DNA from: Paramacrobiotus metropolitanus
Taxonomy: Eukaryota > Tardigrada > Eutardigrada > Parachela > Macrobiotidae
Length of the DNA stretch: 64,000 nt
Direction: 5' to 3'
Assembly (NCBI RefSeq): GCF_019649055.1
Contig: NW_026570251.1
Coordinates: 744,001-808,000, forward strand
Shown here: positions 15,640-27,419 of the stretch, piece by piece
Numbering within the stretch: position 1 is the first letter of the stretch
Layout of the letters: the number at the start of each line of letters is the position of its first letter
The notes under the pieces: model-generated
Told to the model about the DNA's origin: nothing
Databases searched by the model: none
Seen by the model: only the letters and a program-made list of their open reading frames with translations
Program-made: the position numbers and the translations under genes

Positions 15640-18600
15640 TTAAGGACCGATTACATCGCTGATCCATTGCCGGTGCTGGAAAATGTCGGTGTACACCGAG
15701 GGGGCCATCCAGAGAGAATCACACACCGGCTGGAAGCTGCGGATCCCCACCACTTCCCATAACTGTTCGGCATTCCGGCAAATTACCGGCGCGCCATCCA
15801 CTCGACCCTGGCGAACGATTTTTCCGTTATTGCGATGTGGTTCTATCGGTTTTGCCATTGGTCAACACTCGCATTGACGTTTTCTTAGTTTTTACCATGC
15901 ATGGACCCCTGTGCGTGATATTGCGGAAACCACCACACACCATTGAGTCGGGGATCAATCCGTTGTAACTTCCAGCTTGATTGCACTGCTCCGTCGATAT
16001 CAGCGGAGTCTTCCAGAAATAAAGTTGTCCTTCCGACCGTTTAGTCATCCGCGTGCCCGGAATTTCTGTTCCTTCAAAACAAACGAAGGGAATGCATCAG
16101 CAATGAAATGTACTCGTAATTCATTTTCGCCATAAAAGAGAATTGATCGGATTGTGTAAAGCACTTGTTTGGTCGAAAGAATAAATGCAGCACAAGATCG
16201 TATACGAATATTATGTCGTCTTCAATATTGCTTTCGATGCGCTTTTACATATAAGATAGGAATGCAAAAAGTAGTTCAATATTGCTTTCGATGCGCTTTT
16301 ACATATAAGATAGGAATGCAAAAAGTAGTCGGCGTGTATTCTGTGTCTTTTTACAGGCAAAACTGGGCATCAAAATTCGTACTGGACTTAAATTTGCGGT
16401 TGTATATGATAACTTTTGAAAACTGCTTACTGATACAACTGCAGCACTCGCATGCTGCTGATGCTTGCTGCAACACTCGCATACTGATTGGCCGCAAAGA
16501 CTTTTATGCGCACTTCCCAAGTTCGAATTACTTGCTAAACTTGATTGCGTCAACATACTTGAGTGCAAGTATCCATAGGTTACACACGACGCGTTCAGCG
16601 CTACCGGACTCATCGGCATCCACACAGCCGCATTATTTGATCCCATTATTAAGCTTTCCACGGCTTCCACCAACACCAGATCATGCTTGGAAAAATAGAT
16701 ATTAAACCTAACACTGGGATGAGGGACGAACCGTCGAATCATGTGGAAGGAGCTCCGATCCATGGAGTTGGGGTCGGAGAAGAGCGCCCAATCCCGCGGC
16801 GACATCGTGAGGTCACTAAACAATCGTACAGTTGCAAAACCGGCAGCGTTCTTATGCATAGGTAAATTATAAGCAGCAACTCACGCTTGAGAGACGCATT
16901 CGTAGGATGTAAGAATCCAGCGCGAGTTCAACAGAACGCCGATGCACTTTTCCAGGTCACCTTTTAAATACATTAGCACGACAATTTGGCGGTGCTCGTT
17001 AGGCGCGGTTCTGTATGCTACAGATGGATCGAGGTTCGTCAGATCGAACTGCCGATTGCCTCGTGCTGAAACAGCCAATATTAATTTCGGCATTGAAACG
17101 TGCTGTACTGCCTTTCTGTGGATATCGTCATGCATTACAGTATTTAAAATCCTGCTACATGCAAGCCATGTTTTTTATACCATCAGGACGCTGCAGTTTG
17201 AATGGCGTTGGTGACGTCGTCGTGTCCGGTACGAGCATCGTGGCCACGGTCTTGTTGAGCGCCACACCGGTGATATTTCCGACAACATTGAACAGCACCG
17301 CTGCAAATCCTGCTGCTGTACTTTTCGACAGTCCAACCGGTCTCCGCATGATAAAATTATACGAAGCATTTCCGTTCTCCGCCGACACCTCCTCCAGACC
17401 AAAATGCACCGGCGCTATTGAGGCCACGGTCGTCGTGGCAGTCGTCGCCAGCGGTGTACTGGTAGTCGGCAGCTCATGCGCGGTCGTATCGACTGCAGTA
17501 TGGGATTCAAACGAAAAGGGTTCCTTGTCGGGATAGAATACCGATTCATTGGTGCGCGCCACAGTGGACAGCGCCGGTCCGATGAGATCCCGCATCCAGT
17601 CGACGGCGTAGGTCAGATTGGCAAAGACCAGGGGTTTGGGGCTGAAGTTGCCGCATTTGTGCTGGTAGCTGAGGAAGCCGCGGATTTCCCATGCACCCAG
17701 TGTGCTTTGGCAGATCATCGGCGACACGGCGTCCTCCTGCAAAAAGCATTGTACATTATATTATGTACTTTGTATTACGCCAAAAGCAAAACGTATGTCG
17801 CCATTTTGTGGTAAATATATCCCGAATCTAGTCATACTCTGAGACAAACTAATTGAATTTGCTTTGCGACAAAGCATCCGTCTCTGCAGCGGTATTTTGC
17901 ATTCCTTTCACACTCTGGATTTCTGTTGATATTTCCGTAAGGGAAATTTGATAGTGTTACTATCTGTACTGTTTGTCAGACTTACGTCACACACAGACAG
18001 CGAGCTCCGCCAGCACTCCATACTTCCGCTGACCAGTCCGACAAAATTCCGCCTCGAATTACAATCGATATCGGCCGCGCGCTGCAGCTGTGATGCCACC
18101 ACGGTATTGTTATCGTACAACTTCACCAATTTGCACAAAGACGGGATAGCACTGGACGGCAAACAAATGGGAACCAAGTTGGCCGGGACTACGCTAGCCA
18201 GTTTCAACAGAGCAAAATCGTAATTATGCAGCATGCGCACAGTCAGATGGTTAGGATGGAAAAACACCGCGCTCACGCTGGTGCGGAAAGAGTTGGCATA
18301 AAAGGTCAATTTTATTGTGCTGGCCGGTCTAAAATAATGAACACAAAAATCAGCTGCCAGACAAGCTTTTCAGATAAATCTGCTCCATGTATAACGTAAA
18401 GTATTATTTAAAGAAATAAAATTTCTAACGCATATTTTTTGTGGAGGTGATAAAGAAGTTTTAGTACCTATTTTGCATTAAACAGCTGGCCGACGTCAGA
18501 ATCCAGATTGGTGCCACCAGGTGTCCATTGCACACCGTGAAGGCATCACCGTCGAACGTAATCTTCACAATAGCCGATTGCAAATTGACCTGATTGCCGA

Positions 18601-21600
18601 CACCGGGATCACTGGCGATTTGGCACCGGAAGTCCTCGCATGTAATTCCGGCTCGGGAATTGGGATCGGAGCAGGTGTCAGGTGAGGAGATGTGCAGCTG
18701 TTGCAGCAAGGGCAGCGTCGCATTGAAGTCCGGTTTCAACGAGAAAGTGTTGCCGGTTTCGGTGGCTGGAGCGGGAAGGGCGAACACTGCCACGGCCGGT
18801 CTAATGCAAACATTAGGAAATTCTGATACAGAAACTGGTACAAACAGTCGTAGTATAGTACAGTACTTGGAAACTTAAAGTTGAAAATGCCGTTGTGATC
18901 TGTATGTGTACTACAGTACAGGAATACACTGTGATAAAGTATATCAGTTACACTGGACTCCATAAATGTGGTTACACTCAAACCGCGCGCAACCAGATAA
19001 TTATCTGTACTCAGACAGCCAATTCCGTGCTGGCCATCGGCCTGCTGATGTTTACACTTGCACCTTGCACATTTCCCAACAGAAACCATCAAGCGATATC
19101 TCAAAGAATGAGAAAAAAATTCTAAGAATTTCGATACCAGACAAATTCGTTTTCTTCATCTAAGAGAAAATCGAGGTTCCTGAAGTTTCCCGTAGATAAA
19201 GCATATGCGTGAAAACAAACCAAACCGTGGATTCAAATCCTATGCTAACAGCCTGCGCACGTGAATACAGGCGTTCTTGTCCAGTGGACTATTTACACAA
19301 GAAAAGTGGGAGATGGAAGGTCCGTTGTGGCTGTGATCCAGTCCACCAGCATTCGTACTGGCGACAGGAAGTCAGTATCGAATAGCTGCATTAAGGTTTC
19401 GTAAGAACATCATGTTCGCGCAGTTTTAGAACGGCGGTGTCTACGGGAAACTTTAGGAGCCACGATTTTCCTTTAGATGTAATAAAAACCAATTTGTTTG
19501 GTATCAAAATTCTTAGAATTTTTTTCTTATTCTTTTGAGAGATCGCTTGATGGTTTTCGTTAAGAAATGTGCAAGTTCCAAGTGACTGAGTTTAGCATGT
19601 GAGTCTACGCGCAGTGGACATGACCGACTTGTTTTGGTCTGCTGTTGGTCTTGCCGTTAAAATATCGGTCCTCGGACCGATTGTCTAGTGTAACCACATT
19701 TATGGAGTCCACTGTACGATAATAACTGCTTCAGCTCTATATTTTTCGTTTTATCATTTAGTTTATATTACCAAACACTAACTGAAGTTGGCAAATCGCC
19801 GAAGAGGATGATTTGTCATCGACCTTTTACCCTGTATGTTCTTAAATCAGTACTACATATTACATAACACAGTATATATGTACATCACCGAATCGGACCC
19901 AATCAAGCTTCCTTAATTCAAACGCGTAATTATTTAAAATGGATGATGTTCTGCTTGGTAATTAGCTGCTCAAAGTACGCAACGACAAGAGTAGCAACTT
20001 CAGTTAAGTATTACAGGATGTTGGTTAACTTCAGTGTGAGTTTACCGGTATCCAAGTTGTTGGCAAATGTTGTTAGCCGCTCGAAGATTCCATCCGTGGG
20101 TGCAGAGAGTGTGCCATTCGGTATCCAGCATTCGTGCCTGCACTAATCCAGAATGTTGTAGCTGGAAGCAGTCTTTTTCATCGCTATATCCATCTGGGCA
20201 GTCCGCCACTCCGTTGCAGCGCAATCTGTACCATGGTAGACATATAGATTGTTAAAACAACTCACCAAAAATTTAGCGTATGGTGTGTACGCTCGTTTTA
20301 CAACTGATGTTTGGAAAATGTGTTATGTACCTGGCATCAATGCAACCGCCACCACCTTTACAAGAAAACTTTCCGGCATCGCACTGACAGTTAATTTCGT
20401 CCTCATGACTGAGACAGTCAATTCGTCCATTGCACCTAGCGCAACATCAACTGCATCAGAAACACATCAATGTTTTATTTCTCTGTTTGTGTTAATCAAA
20501 CCAACACCCAAAATGTTTTTGATTGGGTTATAAGGCTCTGGTCCACCTGGAGGGGTGATCGAGCTTCCATGCACAAACAAAATTCCAGTTGACAACAGAT
20601 TCCTTACCTCCAGTGCAGTGGAATACACCGTAGGCTCTGATGGCAGGTAAATTGATTGGGACTAGTACAAGTGTTATCCGTTTCAATGCAGTTTAACTCG
20701 TCAACTGGCAAGCCCATGACAAAGCAGTCGCCTACTCCATCACAGCGGTTATCGTTTTCCAGACAGTATCCCGTAACACATTTGAACATTCCCGCCGCGT
20801 GGCAGACGCTTTGTGAACAGTCGCGCTCATCGGATCCATCGCTGCAGTCTTCTACACCATCGCACTGTACAAGACATAGATTTAATGCGTAATGCATACA
20901 CAATAAACTTTTCAATTTTTTTGGAAGAAAATCTCAGCGCTCCCAACACGCAGGTAAAAGACTGAAATTTTATAAGATGTCATTTTATTTTACAATTACA
21001 GTATTTCATTTTGTAATTTATTATTAAAATTTTAAAATTTGATTTCTATTTAAATTTTATTTTATAATGATTGAATAGAAGATTTATACATCATTGCATT
21101 ACACAATGAGGCCATCAATATGCCATTGCGACTGACCACAAGCCCAGAGGGAACACATGCTCCTGACCAGCAGCGGAAGTTGGGAAGGCAGTCGGTGCAG
21201 TTGGCCTCATCGGAGCCATCCTGGCACTCCTGCACACCGTTGCATACCACCAAGTGCGGCACACAACGGTTCTCCTTTCGGCAAAGAAATTCGTCACTGT
21301 AACAGTGCGCAACGGCTCTGATGACAGAAGCAGGTGGCGGAATAGCTGACACACTCGGCAATATGTTAGGAACGGCTGTGTTCACCGTTAATAATGGCTG
21401 GGATGCTACCGTACTAGCAAAAGTCATTGTCGAGTTATCTGTAACGGCGAGGACAGTTTCCGCAGCGGCAGTTGCGGAAATCCTTAATACCTGAAAGCCG
21501 TATTTACATACAAAGGTGAAAATAAGACAGTCTTACTGCAATTTGAAGCTGTGCCGCAACCGTGGAAAAAATTAACTTCAACACCCATTCTGGACTGGCG

Positions 21601-21690
21601 AAACAACGGCGCAACACTTAAGTTTTCACATGGAAAAATTGTGTTGGCAGATACCTGGACAAGAATGGCAACGACGTAATAGTAGGCCAT
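15640..21690 (-). CDS. mosaic LDLa-SRCR protein with two inactive trypsin-like domains
   Basis: Exons, high to low: 21690-21655, 21490-21137, 20864-20608, 20435-20331, 20225-20046, 18800-18468, 18328-17986, 17736-17181, 17065-16885, 16815-16559, 16071-15896, 15807-15640; all GT-AG and in phase, 981 aa. Order: signal peptide or anchor (MAYYYVVAILVQ), Ser/Thr linker, five LDLa (CNGVQECQDGSDEANC type), an SRCR (LCTHGWNLRAANNICQQLGY), trypsin-like domain 1, a mucin-like linker, trypsin-like domain 2. Domain 1 has TSASC for TAAHC (His to Ser), NYDFALL (Asp kept) and CDEDAVSP for CxGDSGGP (Ser to Ala). Domain 2 has TSYEC (His to Glu), SKHDLVLV, and no catalytic Ser (GRVDGAP). It is therefore a secreted serine-protease homolog, probably a binding or regulatory protein. 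A noncoding or separate exon may lie upstream. Confidence 0.88.
16221..16328. repeat. exact 54-bp tandem duplication
   Basis: The 54 bp at 16221-16274 recur identically at 16275-16328. It lies in the intron between exons 10 and 11 of the mosaic gene. Identity of the two copies suggests a recent event. Confidence 0.9.
18951..19714. mobile_element. TA-flanked MITE with long imperfect inverted repeats, in an intron
   Basis: The left end CACTGGACTCCATAAATGTG and the reverse complement of the right end CAGTGGACTCCATAAATGTG match, each flanked by TA (18949-18950, 19715-19716). An inner pair of arms of about 70 bp (19079-19148 against 19490-19561, both containing AAAAAAATTCTAAGAATTT) extends the fold-back. 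About 764 bp, no coding frame. It sits in intron 5 of the mosaic gene, between the SRCR half-exons, without disturbing the splice sites. Tc1/mariner/pogo-type by target site. Confidence 0.8.
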
Positions 21691-21813
21691 GGCAAATGGA
21701 TTCACCCTGTATACTGCAAAAAAGGATTAGTTAGTTCTTTAATGGTCTCTAGCGTTTACTCAGTATTTTACAATCGTTGTATTTTTCTCCGTATTAATGT
21801 ACTTGCAACTTAC

Positions 21814-21990
21814 GTCCTCTTCTGCCACATAGGTGTAGTCGAAATGATTTTGGTATCGGTGCTTTAATGCATCAGTAACACTAGGATAGTCGGGTGGGAC
21901 ATCTGGATCACGTAGAAATATGAATAGGGAAGAAAATGCTGTTTGAACATCTCGGTTAAATTCCATACATAGCATAAATTTCATAAACAC
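21814..21990 (-). other. possible 5' exon or separate coding exon
   Basis: An open frame (MEFNRDVQTAFSSLFIF..., ending TYVAEED) finishes exactly at a good donor (GAC/GTAAGT). The next acceptor downstream (TTTTTTGCAG at about 21720) would lead into a stop in this frame, so it cannot be joined in frame to the mosaic gene exon 1 as drawn. It could be a 5' untranslated exon, an alternatively spliced piece, or part of another gene. Confidence 0.3.
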
Positions 21991-22003
21991 TTTTCATTGT
22001 TTA

Positions 22004-22355
22004 GGAGTTATTAGTGAAATAAAATTCAAAAGTTTAAACGCGCGGAGGTGTACCAAAAGTCTCATTATGAACCGATGCTCTTCAAATTTTGCACGAAAAC
22101 ACACATTAGTATGAAAATCGTTTTGGTACCGAACCAGCTTTCTACCATTTTTTTCAAATTTTAAAATGAATTTCAAAAATTTTAAAAATTTGTTTAAAAT
22201 TTGAAAAAAATGGTAGAAAGCTGGTTCGGTACCAAAACGATCTTCATAGTAATGTGCGTTTTCGTGCAGAATTTGAAGAGCATCGGTTCATAATGAAACT
22301 TTTGGTACACCTCCGCGCGTTTAAACTTTTGGGATTTTATTTCACTAATAACTCC
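22004..22355. repeat. 350-bp near-perfect inverted repeat
   Basis: Arms of about 165 bp (22004-22170 and 22195-22355) are reverse complements with few mismatches, both containing TTTAAACGCGCGGAGGTG or its complement. The centre is an A/T-rich palindrome. The right arm continues into a dispersed repeat seen again near 30.6 and 37.8 kb. The open frames on both strands here are the same sequence read from the two arms. Confidence 0.85.
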
Positions 22356-22520
22356 CGAACCGGATGTTGCGCGCGCAAACGGATTTCACGCCTACGTATA
22401 CAAATCCTTTGGCTACAAAATGTCATAAAGCAATGCAAAAACGTGTTTAGGAGTGCGCGATAGCGAAAGTTCCCGCGTATGTGCCCGAATTTGGTGCTAT
22501 GTACCGGGCCAAATCCCTTA
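22254..22520 (+). repeat. dispersed repeat family, copy 1
   Basis: Shares a common order of words with copies at 30637-30835 and 37838-38085: TTATTTC...ATAACTCCCGAA, CGGATGTTGCGCGC, TTTGGCTACA, ATGTCATAAA, then a GAATTTGG...GTACCG block. Divergence is roughly 15-30 percent by eye. It directly continues the right arm of the 22-kb palindrome. Family unknown; probably a non-autonomous transposon. Confidence 0.65.
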
Positions 22521-22831
22521 AGCGAACCAAGGTATGCAGTCGGGTAGAGATTTATTGCATCATCATTAATTTTTTTTATCTATTTAAGAAATCAAGGATA
22601 TGATAAATAGAAAACCTGTAAACGACCGATGACCGTTCTTGGCAATGGCCCTTGCTAATCCACTACGCCCCTCTTTACGGTATTCCTATAATGCCGAAGA
22701 AGTTTGCGCCGAAGAAGTTACCTATACTGTCGAAGAAGTTTGCGCTTTGAAATAACGCAGTTGAGAAGTAAACCGGTAAACAATTGAATACACGGAACTG
22801 GTTTGCCTTTTAATCGTTTTTATACGAAACA

Positions 22832-23288
22832 ATGAGCCAGTACGCGCCGCTCGATATTGTGCTGCAGGATCAAACGTGGCAGTCCTTGGTAAGCTCGACA
22901 GTTCTTTGGTAATTCTTAATAAATGTCTTTGTTGGCAGACTTGCTATACTGTTTTAGCTGGAGGGCCTGTGCTGGCATTCTCGTTGCAACCGGTTTTGGC
23001 GTATTTCTAAACATTATGCTCGTAACTATTCGAATAGCACGTAACTCCATTGCTACTAACCATGGCACGACGTTATGCGTGTGCTTTCACTTTGTTATTT
23101 TCTTATTTTAATAACCGTAGTAATTCCGGCTGTTTGGAGGCCGCAAGCAACCAGAGGAGGAGGAAGTTTTTTTTTGGGGGAATTCAGCGCATCGCAAACT
23201 TTGTCGGCAATTTCGACGGGATTTTCATTGTCATGGATTGTGCTACCTATATCCTACAAATCTACAACATGAAAGACATCAGGTGCGT
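22832..23288 (+). other. possible small multi-exon gene (start and second exon only)
   Basis: ATG 22832 opens MSQYAPLDIVLQDQTWQSL and ends at a clean donor (GTAAGC at 22889). A second candidate exon ends at 23282 (ACATCAG/GTGCGT) and reads RIANFVGNFDG and MDCATYILQIYNMKDI. A third piece near 23339-23390 (FDNWSTRMDNHVSRF) looks helical. Phases between the pieces do not all agree, so I cannot give a full model or a family. Confidence 0.3.
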
Positions 23289-23445
23289 AATGCCCTGATC
23301 CTGAATATTCTTATCTGCTTAAATACACATGCATAGGCAACGGTGTGGAATTGATGTTGAACAAATTTGATAACTGGTCAACGCGAATGGATAACCATGT
23401 GTCGCGATTTGAACTTAATAAAATACAGTATACGGTACAAACCAT

Positions 23446-23945
23446 GTGTTACAATTGCATTATGGAATGGAACCTCCCCATATCGTTCCTTCGGAATCCC
23501 TGAGAACCCTCGAAGCACCGGATCGGATTGATAAGGTAATCGAATCGTTTCGGAATAGGGAACGAAATGTGGTGAGCAGTTATGGCCCCCGTAGATCACA
23601 TAACAGAAGTCGATACCGTCATTCCTCTTTAGACCGCAACCGCATTTATGAAACTGATACGTTTAATTCCGACAAGGTTCTGAACTTCTGGATGTGCGTT
23701 AGAAACGGTGTCCTTTTGGGAATTGCCAAAAAGTCTTAACGGATTCGCCTAGTATACGGTGAGCCATACGAAGAATCTTGTGCTCTGCGACAACAATGGA
23801 CCCATCCCTTTCCAATGCGAAGGCTTCACTTTGGACAATGAGACATTCGTCATGATGACGAGGACAAAATTCGCCTTCCTTTCGTGTTGGTGATCTGATT
23901 TTGCAAATCAATGAAAAGGCGCGTATTACAAACAGTAAGTACCTG
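23446..23945 (+). pseudogene. degraded coding region including a PDZ-like segment
   Basis: An open frame to 23739 has an Arg/Ser-rich middle (RRSHNRSRYRHSSLDRNR). Further on, 23798-23937 shows two halves of a PDZ-like domain in different frames: a GPIPFQCEGFTLDNE start and RVGDLILQINEKA, the typical PDZ helix-loop signature, followed by a donor-like CAG/TAAGTA. The frame break and stops suggest a dead copy. Family membership of the first part is unknown. Confidence 0.3.
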
Positions 23946-23950
23946 TACAC

Positions 23951-26144
23951 TGCAATTTAATGGGAATTTTGGATTCAGCAAGAAAATGAAAAATTGGCGA
24001 TTTCGTTGCTTCCTTTATCTGTGCATTTGGCAGAGCCTTTAGGAGATTTCCATTACCGAGGCCCTCGTCTAAAAAGTCGTCTTACTGAAAAGCACCACCG
24101 AAAGAACGTTGAAAATTCAGTAGATACACAAGATCGGATCTGACATGGAAACGGGGCACTTTCTTGATTCTCTAACGCACCCACACAAGAATTCATGCGT
24201 TTGAAATTAATATTGACTTACAGTAGCTTATGCAGTGCTTCGTTTACAAAGAAACTGGGTATAGAAATCCAAAGAATTTGTTCTTCAATGTAATAGGACT
24301 AGTGGTACTCTTATTATCACATTATTGTGTGTCGTATAAGCGTTCACACCGGTTAAGGCTCCATGAACAATCTTTACTCTTCCACGCCTGTAATGCTCGA
24401 TCGGTAGGCAACTCTCATCTCAAACTGTAACAGATAAACTACGGTGGAAATGACGACTCAGGAGCACAGGAACTCAGGAATCCCTAAGCAGGAACACTCC
24501 AATCACAACTTCCGGTCGCAGTTTCTATGAGGATCAACAAAGAGCTAGGACGATTGTGTCACGAGCAAACCTGTATTCTATGCAATAATCCGGGAACGAT
24601 CATGTACATCAGAAGGAACAAGTATTGCTGTCTCTTTATTAATGCACTTCACAGTCCACAACGCAAGGAAATCGTAATTAGGAAGCAGTCTCAGAAGTAA
24701 ATCTCAGACTACTGATCCGTGACTGCTTCCGATTTTAGTGACAACCAAAACTTATATAGACTTCGCGTTATGACATCACATACATCGCTAGTAAAAGAGA
24801 ACAGCAAATCACAGTAGAGATTGACTAGATTATCCGTTATATTGCAGGTGGAATGCGGACAGTCAGCATCCGTACGTACATCCCGGCGTGTGATCCTACT
24901 CCCACACGTCATGTGCATAAACGCATTACAGGCCTACAGTCGGAATGAACGTCGCTGACTTCCAACTTCCAAGTAGCTATAAAAAATACGGTCAAAAACA
25001 AAATTGTGGTGGAAGGTTTTATAAGACACTGAGAGCATTCAGTATACCAGTGAAGAATAACAGTATCATGTTATTCATAATTTAATATTGAGCTCTGATG
25101 TTTAAGCGCTCATCGCAGTAAAAGTATGTTCACTTATCTGACTATGGTGAGTGACTAGTCTTGGCCAGATTGTAGTTCTACTAGAACTACAAGAAAGTTA
25201 TAAAGTGGTGACGTTAATTTATTACTGCTAATGTTATGTCATCTGATTTGTAAATACAGCTTTATTACGGTTTATGCCATATAGATAATTGATGTTAAAC
25301 GCTCACTCAGTGACTAGTTTTGCGTTCGCCTGGAACCAGTTATAAAGTCATAAAGTGGGGACGCAAATTTATTACTGCTACTGTCATCAACTTAATTACC
25401 GGTTACGAATTATCAAGGAGGAAATGACAAACCGACGAACCATTGCCTTGTTGCATTATCTTAATTAGGATTCTCTTTCTGCCGATGGGTCAGTTCGGAT
25501 CGTAAATTCCGATATACGCGTTGCAAAAACTGTTTACGGCACTTGTTTTCCATGAAAACATCGAACGCTGACAAAGATCTATAAGCGATAATTACTATTC
25601 TAGTTACAGTCTCTTTTATTAATACCTTTTATTACTACCTCATATGAGTCATAGCTATTGATACCCGAGAAAGCGGAACAATGCCGGAAAAGGTTGGCTG
25701 CAGAGTAAAAGGTATTGCCAAAATGTGTTATACGTACTTAGGGAAAGGTAGTGCGAAAGGTTTTTTATCTCTGTTGCATGAGTCGCACAATTATATATTT
25801 TAATGTATAGTAATGCCATAAGAATATAAAACAGTGTAGAGCACAGAAAGCAGGGCTACTTTTGCAATTACTAGGGTAGATTAATGATAAGACCATGCAT
25901 TATGCGCTTATGGGATTAGGTGGCACTGGAACGATCGCGTCCATGTTGTATCAGTAGCACGTGGCCGGCCGGCGCTGTCGGGTAAACACGTCCTGGCCAG
26001 ATCTACAAAATATTAAAAAATATATCTTGATCGAAAGCAACTACATACAAACAGCCAGAATGCGAGATTATGAGCATACAGTCATATTCTCGAGGAGCGC
26101 AAGTCTAACGTTAGGAATGCAAACGTCTTTCAGTCGGTTACTGC
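23951..26144. other. no recognisable gene
   Basis: AT-rich intergenic sequence with only short unrelated ORFs. A diverged tandem duplication is visible: GTGACTAGTCTT...AAGTTATAAAGTGG...ATTTATTACTGCTA (25150-25230) recurs at 25310-25390. GCTATAAAAAATACG near 24977 is a TATA-like sequence with no gene I can attach. Confidence 0.5.
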
Positions 26145-27281
26145 TTAGTTTCTTCCGCACAGGGAATACATTCCCGTGCTCTTCCGCAATAGGAACAATG
26201 TTCTCCAGCATTTAAGGGCACTTACAGTACGCCCTTCCATGAATCGGCGAGGGAATCCTGCTTTCGCACCAAGTGCCATGAGGTCTTGATCACCACCAGA
26301 TTTCGCTCGCTGTCGACGTAACCTTAAACCAAATAACATCGTCGACACTACACGTATCAACGTTATTTTTGTATCATTATCAAAAGTAATAAAATATTAA
26401 AATATTTGAAGTAATACTTCAGCATAAATAATTCTGCAATTTGAGCACAATCTTACAGTTTCCAGCCCAGGCGGTAATGGCGCCACTGTTATCCTGCCAA
26501 ATCAAAAGCAGCCATGTTAACGAAGATGTTAACAGAGTTAACCGTACTACCCTAGTACTCGCTGTACCCAGTTCACGGTGAAAGCCAGAGTGGCATTCTT
26601 CAAGTAACCGACCAGCGGTCCAGTGGACGGCGCTGCAAGCAAACCGTTAATTTCATCGTGGGTTTATTTGTGCAACACTGTTGTTGAATCCCGAGTACCT
26701 GCGTTGGAAGAATTGGCCTGGCTCTGTGCGGTATTGACGTACGACGCGTAGTCTCCATGGATCAGCCGCCCGTTGCCGTGGCGGAACACCACTTCCGAAT
26801 TGAGCTGGTTGTACCAGAGACCGGAAATATCGTCGCATGTTACCGGAGCGTCCTAGAAAAATCCTCCTTCAATCAGCCTCGCTGCACATAACAAACAGCG
26901 TGTATGTCGTACTAAAAAAATTAGATGTCGGCCATTTGGTTGGCGGTTAAAAAACTTGATGATAAAGTATGGATATAATATGTAGGAACATATCCAGTAC
27001 GCATAAGTCATGATAAGTGTAATTTGTAAATGTCTAGTAGACTGATAATGAGCTTTGGGTCCGAAGCTCGAACAGAAAAGCGCTGGTTTGCGCAGTACGC
27101 CTTAAGGCAAGGCTTTCTTCGTTCGTAGTCCTATGTCTTCTCCAGATTATTTCTGACGTCTTACCACACGGCTTCGCAGCGAATTATCGGCGGGGTTGGG
27201 TACCAATTTGGCATTGCTGCTGGTGGCCATCAGCATCACCATGGCGCAGAATATCAAAGCTCCATATATAATTTTCGACAT
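26145..27281 (-). CDS. secreted avidin-like protein, copy 2
   Basis: Exons, high to low: 27281-27165, 26852-26699, 26632-26568, 26493-26457, 26322-26226, 26178-26145; 167 aa, all GT-AG and in phase. Internal exon lengths 154, 65, 37 and 97 nt equal those of copy 1. A signal peptide (IIYGALIFCAMVMLMATSSNA) leads to GLWYNQLNSEV, GDYASYVNT, LAFTVNW, DNSGAITAWAGN, CYVDSERNLVVIKTSWHLV and DSWKGVL. All four core Trp equivalents are present, including the one that is Tyr in copy 1. The last strand is shortened (TGMYSLCGRN) and lacks the ureido-pocket Asn/Asp. Likely a biotin-binding or related small-molecule-binding tetramer-type fold; function not tested. Confidence 0.88.
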
Positions 27282-27404
27282 TATTGCCGAGTTAACTTGT
27301 AGCGGAGAAGCAACTGTTTCAGATAATGGGCTGCAGTGAATCACTTGCCTACTCAAAAAAGCAAATAAATCGAACAGCACTGCCAGTAAAAGCTTGTCAT
27401 GGGG

Positions 27405-27412
27405 TTTTTATA
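27405..27412 (-). promoter_or_regulatory. TATA box of avidin-like copy 2
   Basis: On the minus strand the sequence reads CATATAAAAACC, a good TATA box about 125 bp before the start codon at 27281. No equally good box is seen upstream of copy 1. Confidence 0.45.
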
Positions 27413-27419
27413 TGCCACT

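Noticed and set aside
21994-22463. Two related ORFs on opposite strands (EEHRFIM, LLVHLRAFKLL)
   Set aside because: They are the two arms of one inverted repeat read in opposite directions, not a gene pair.
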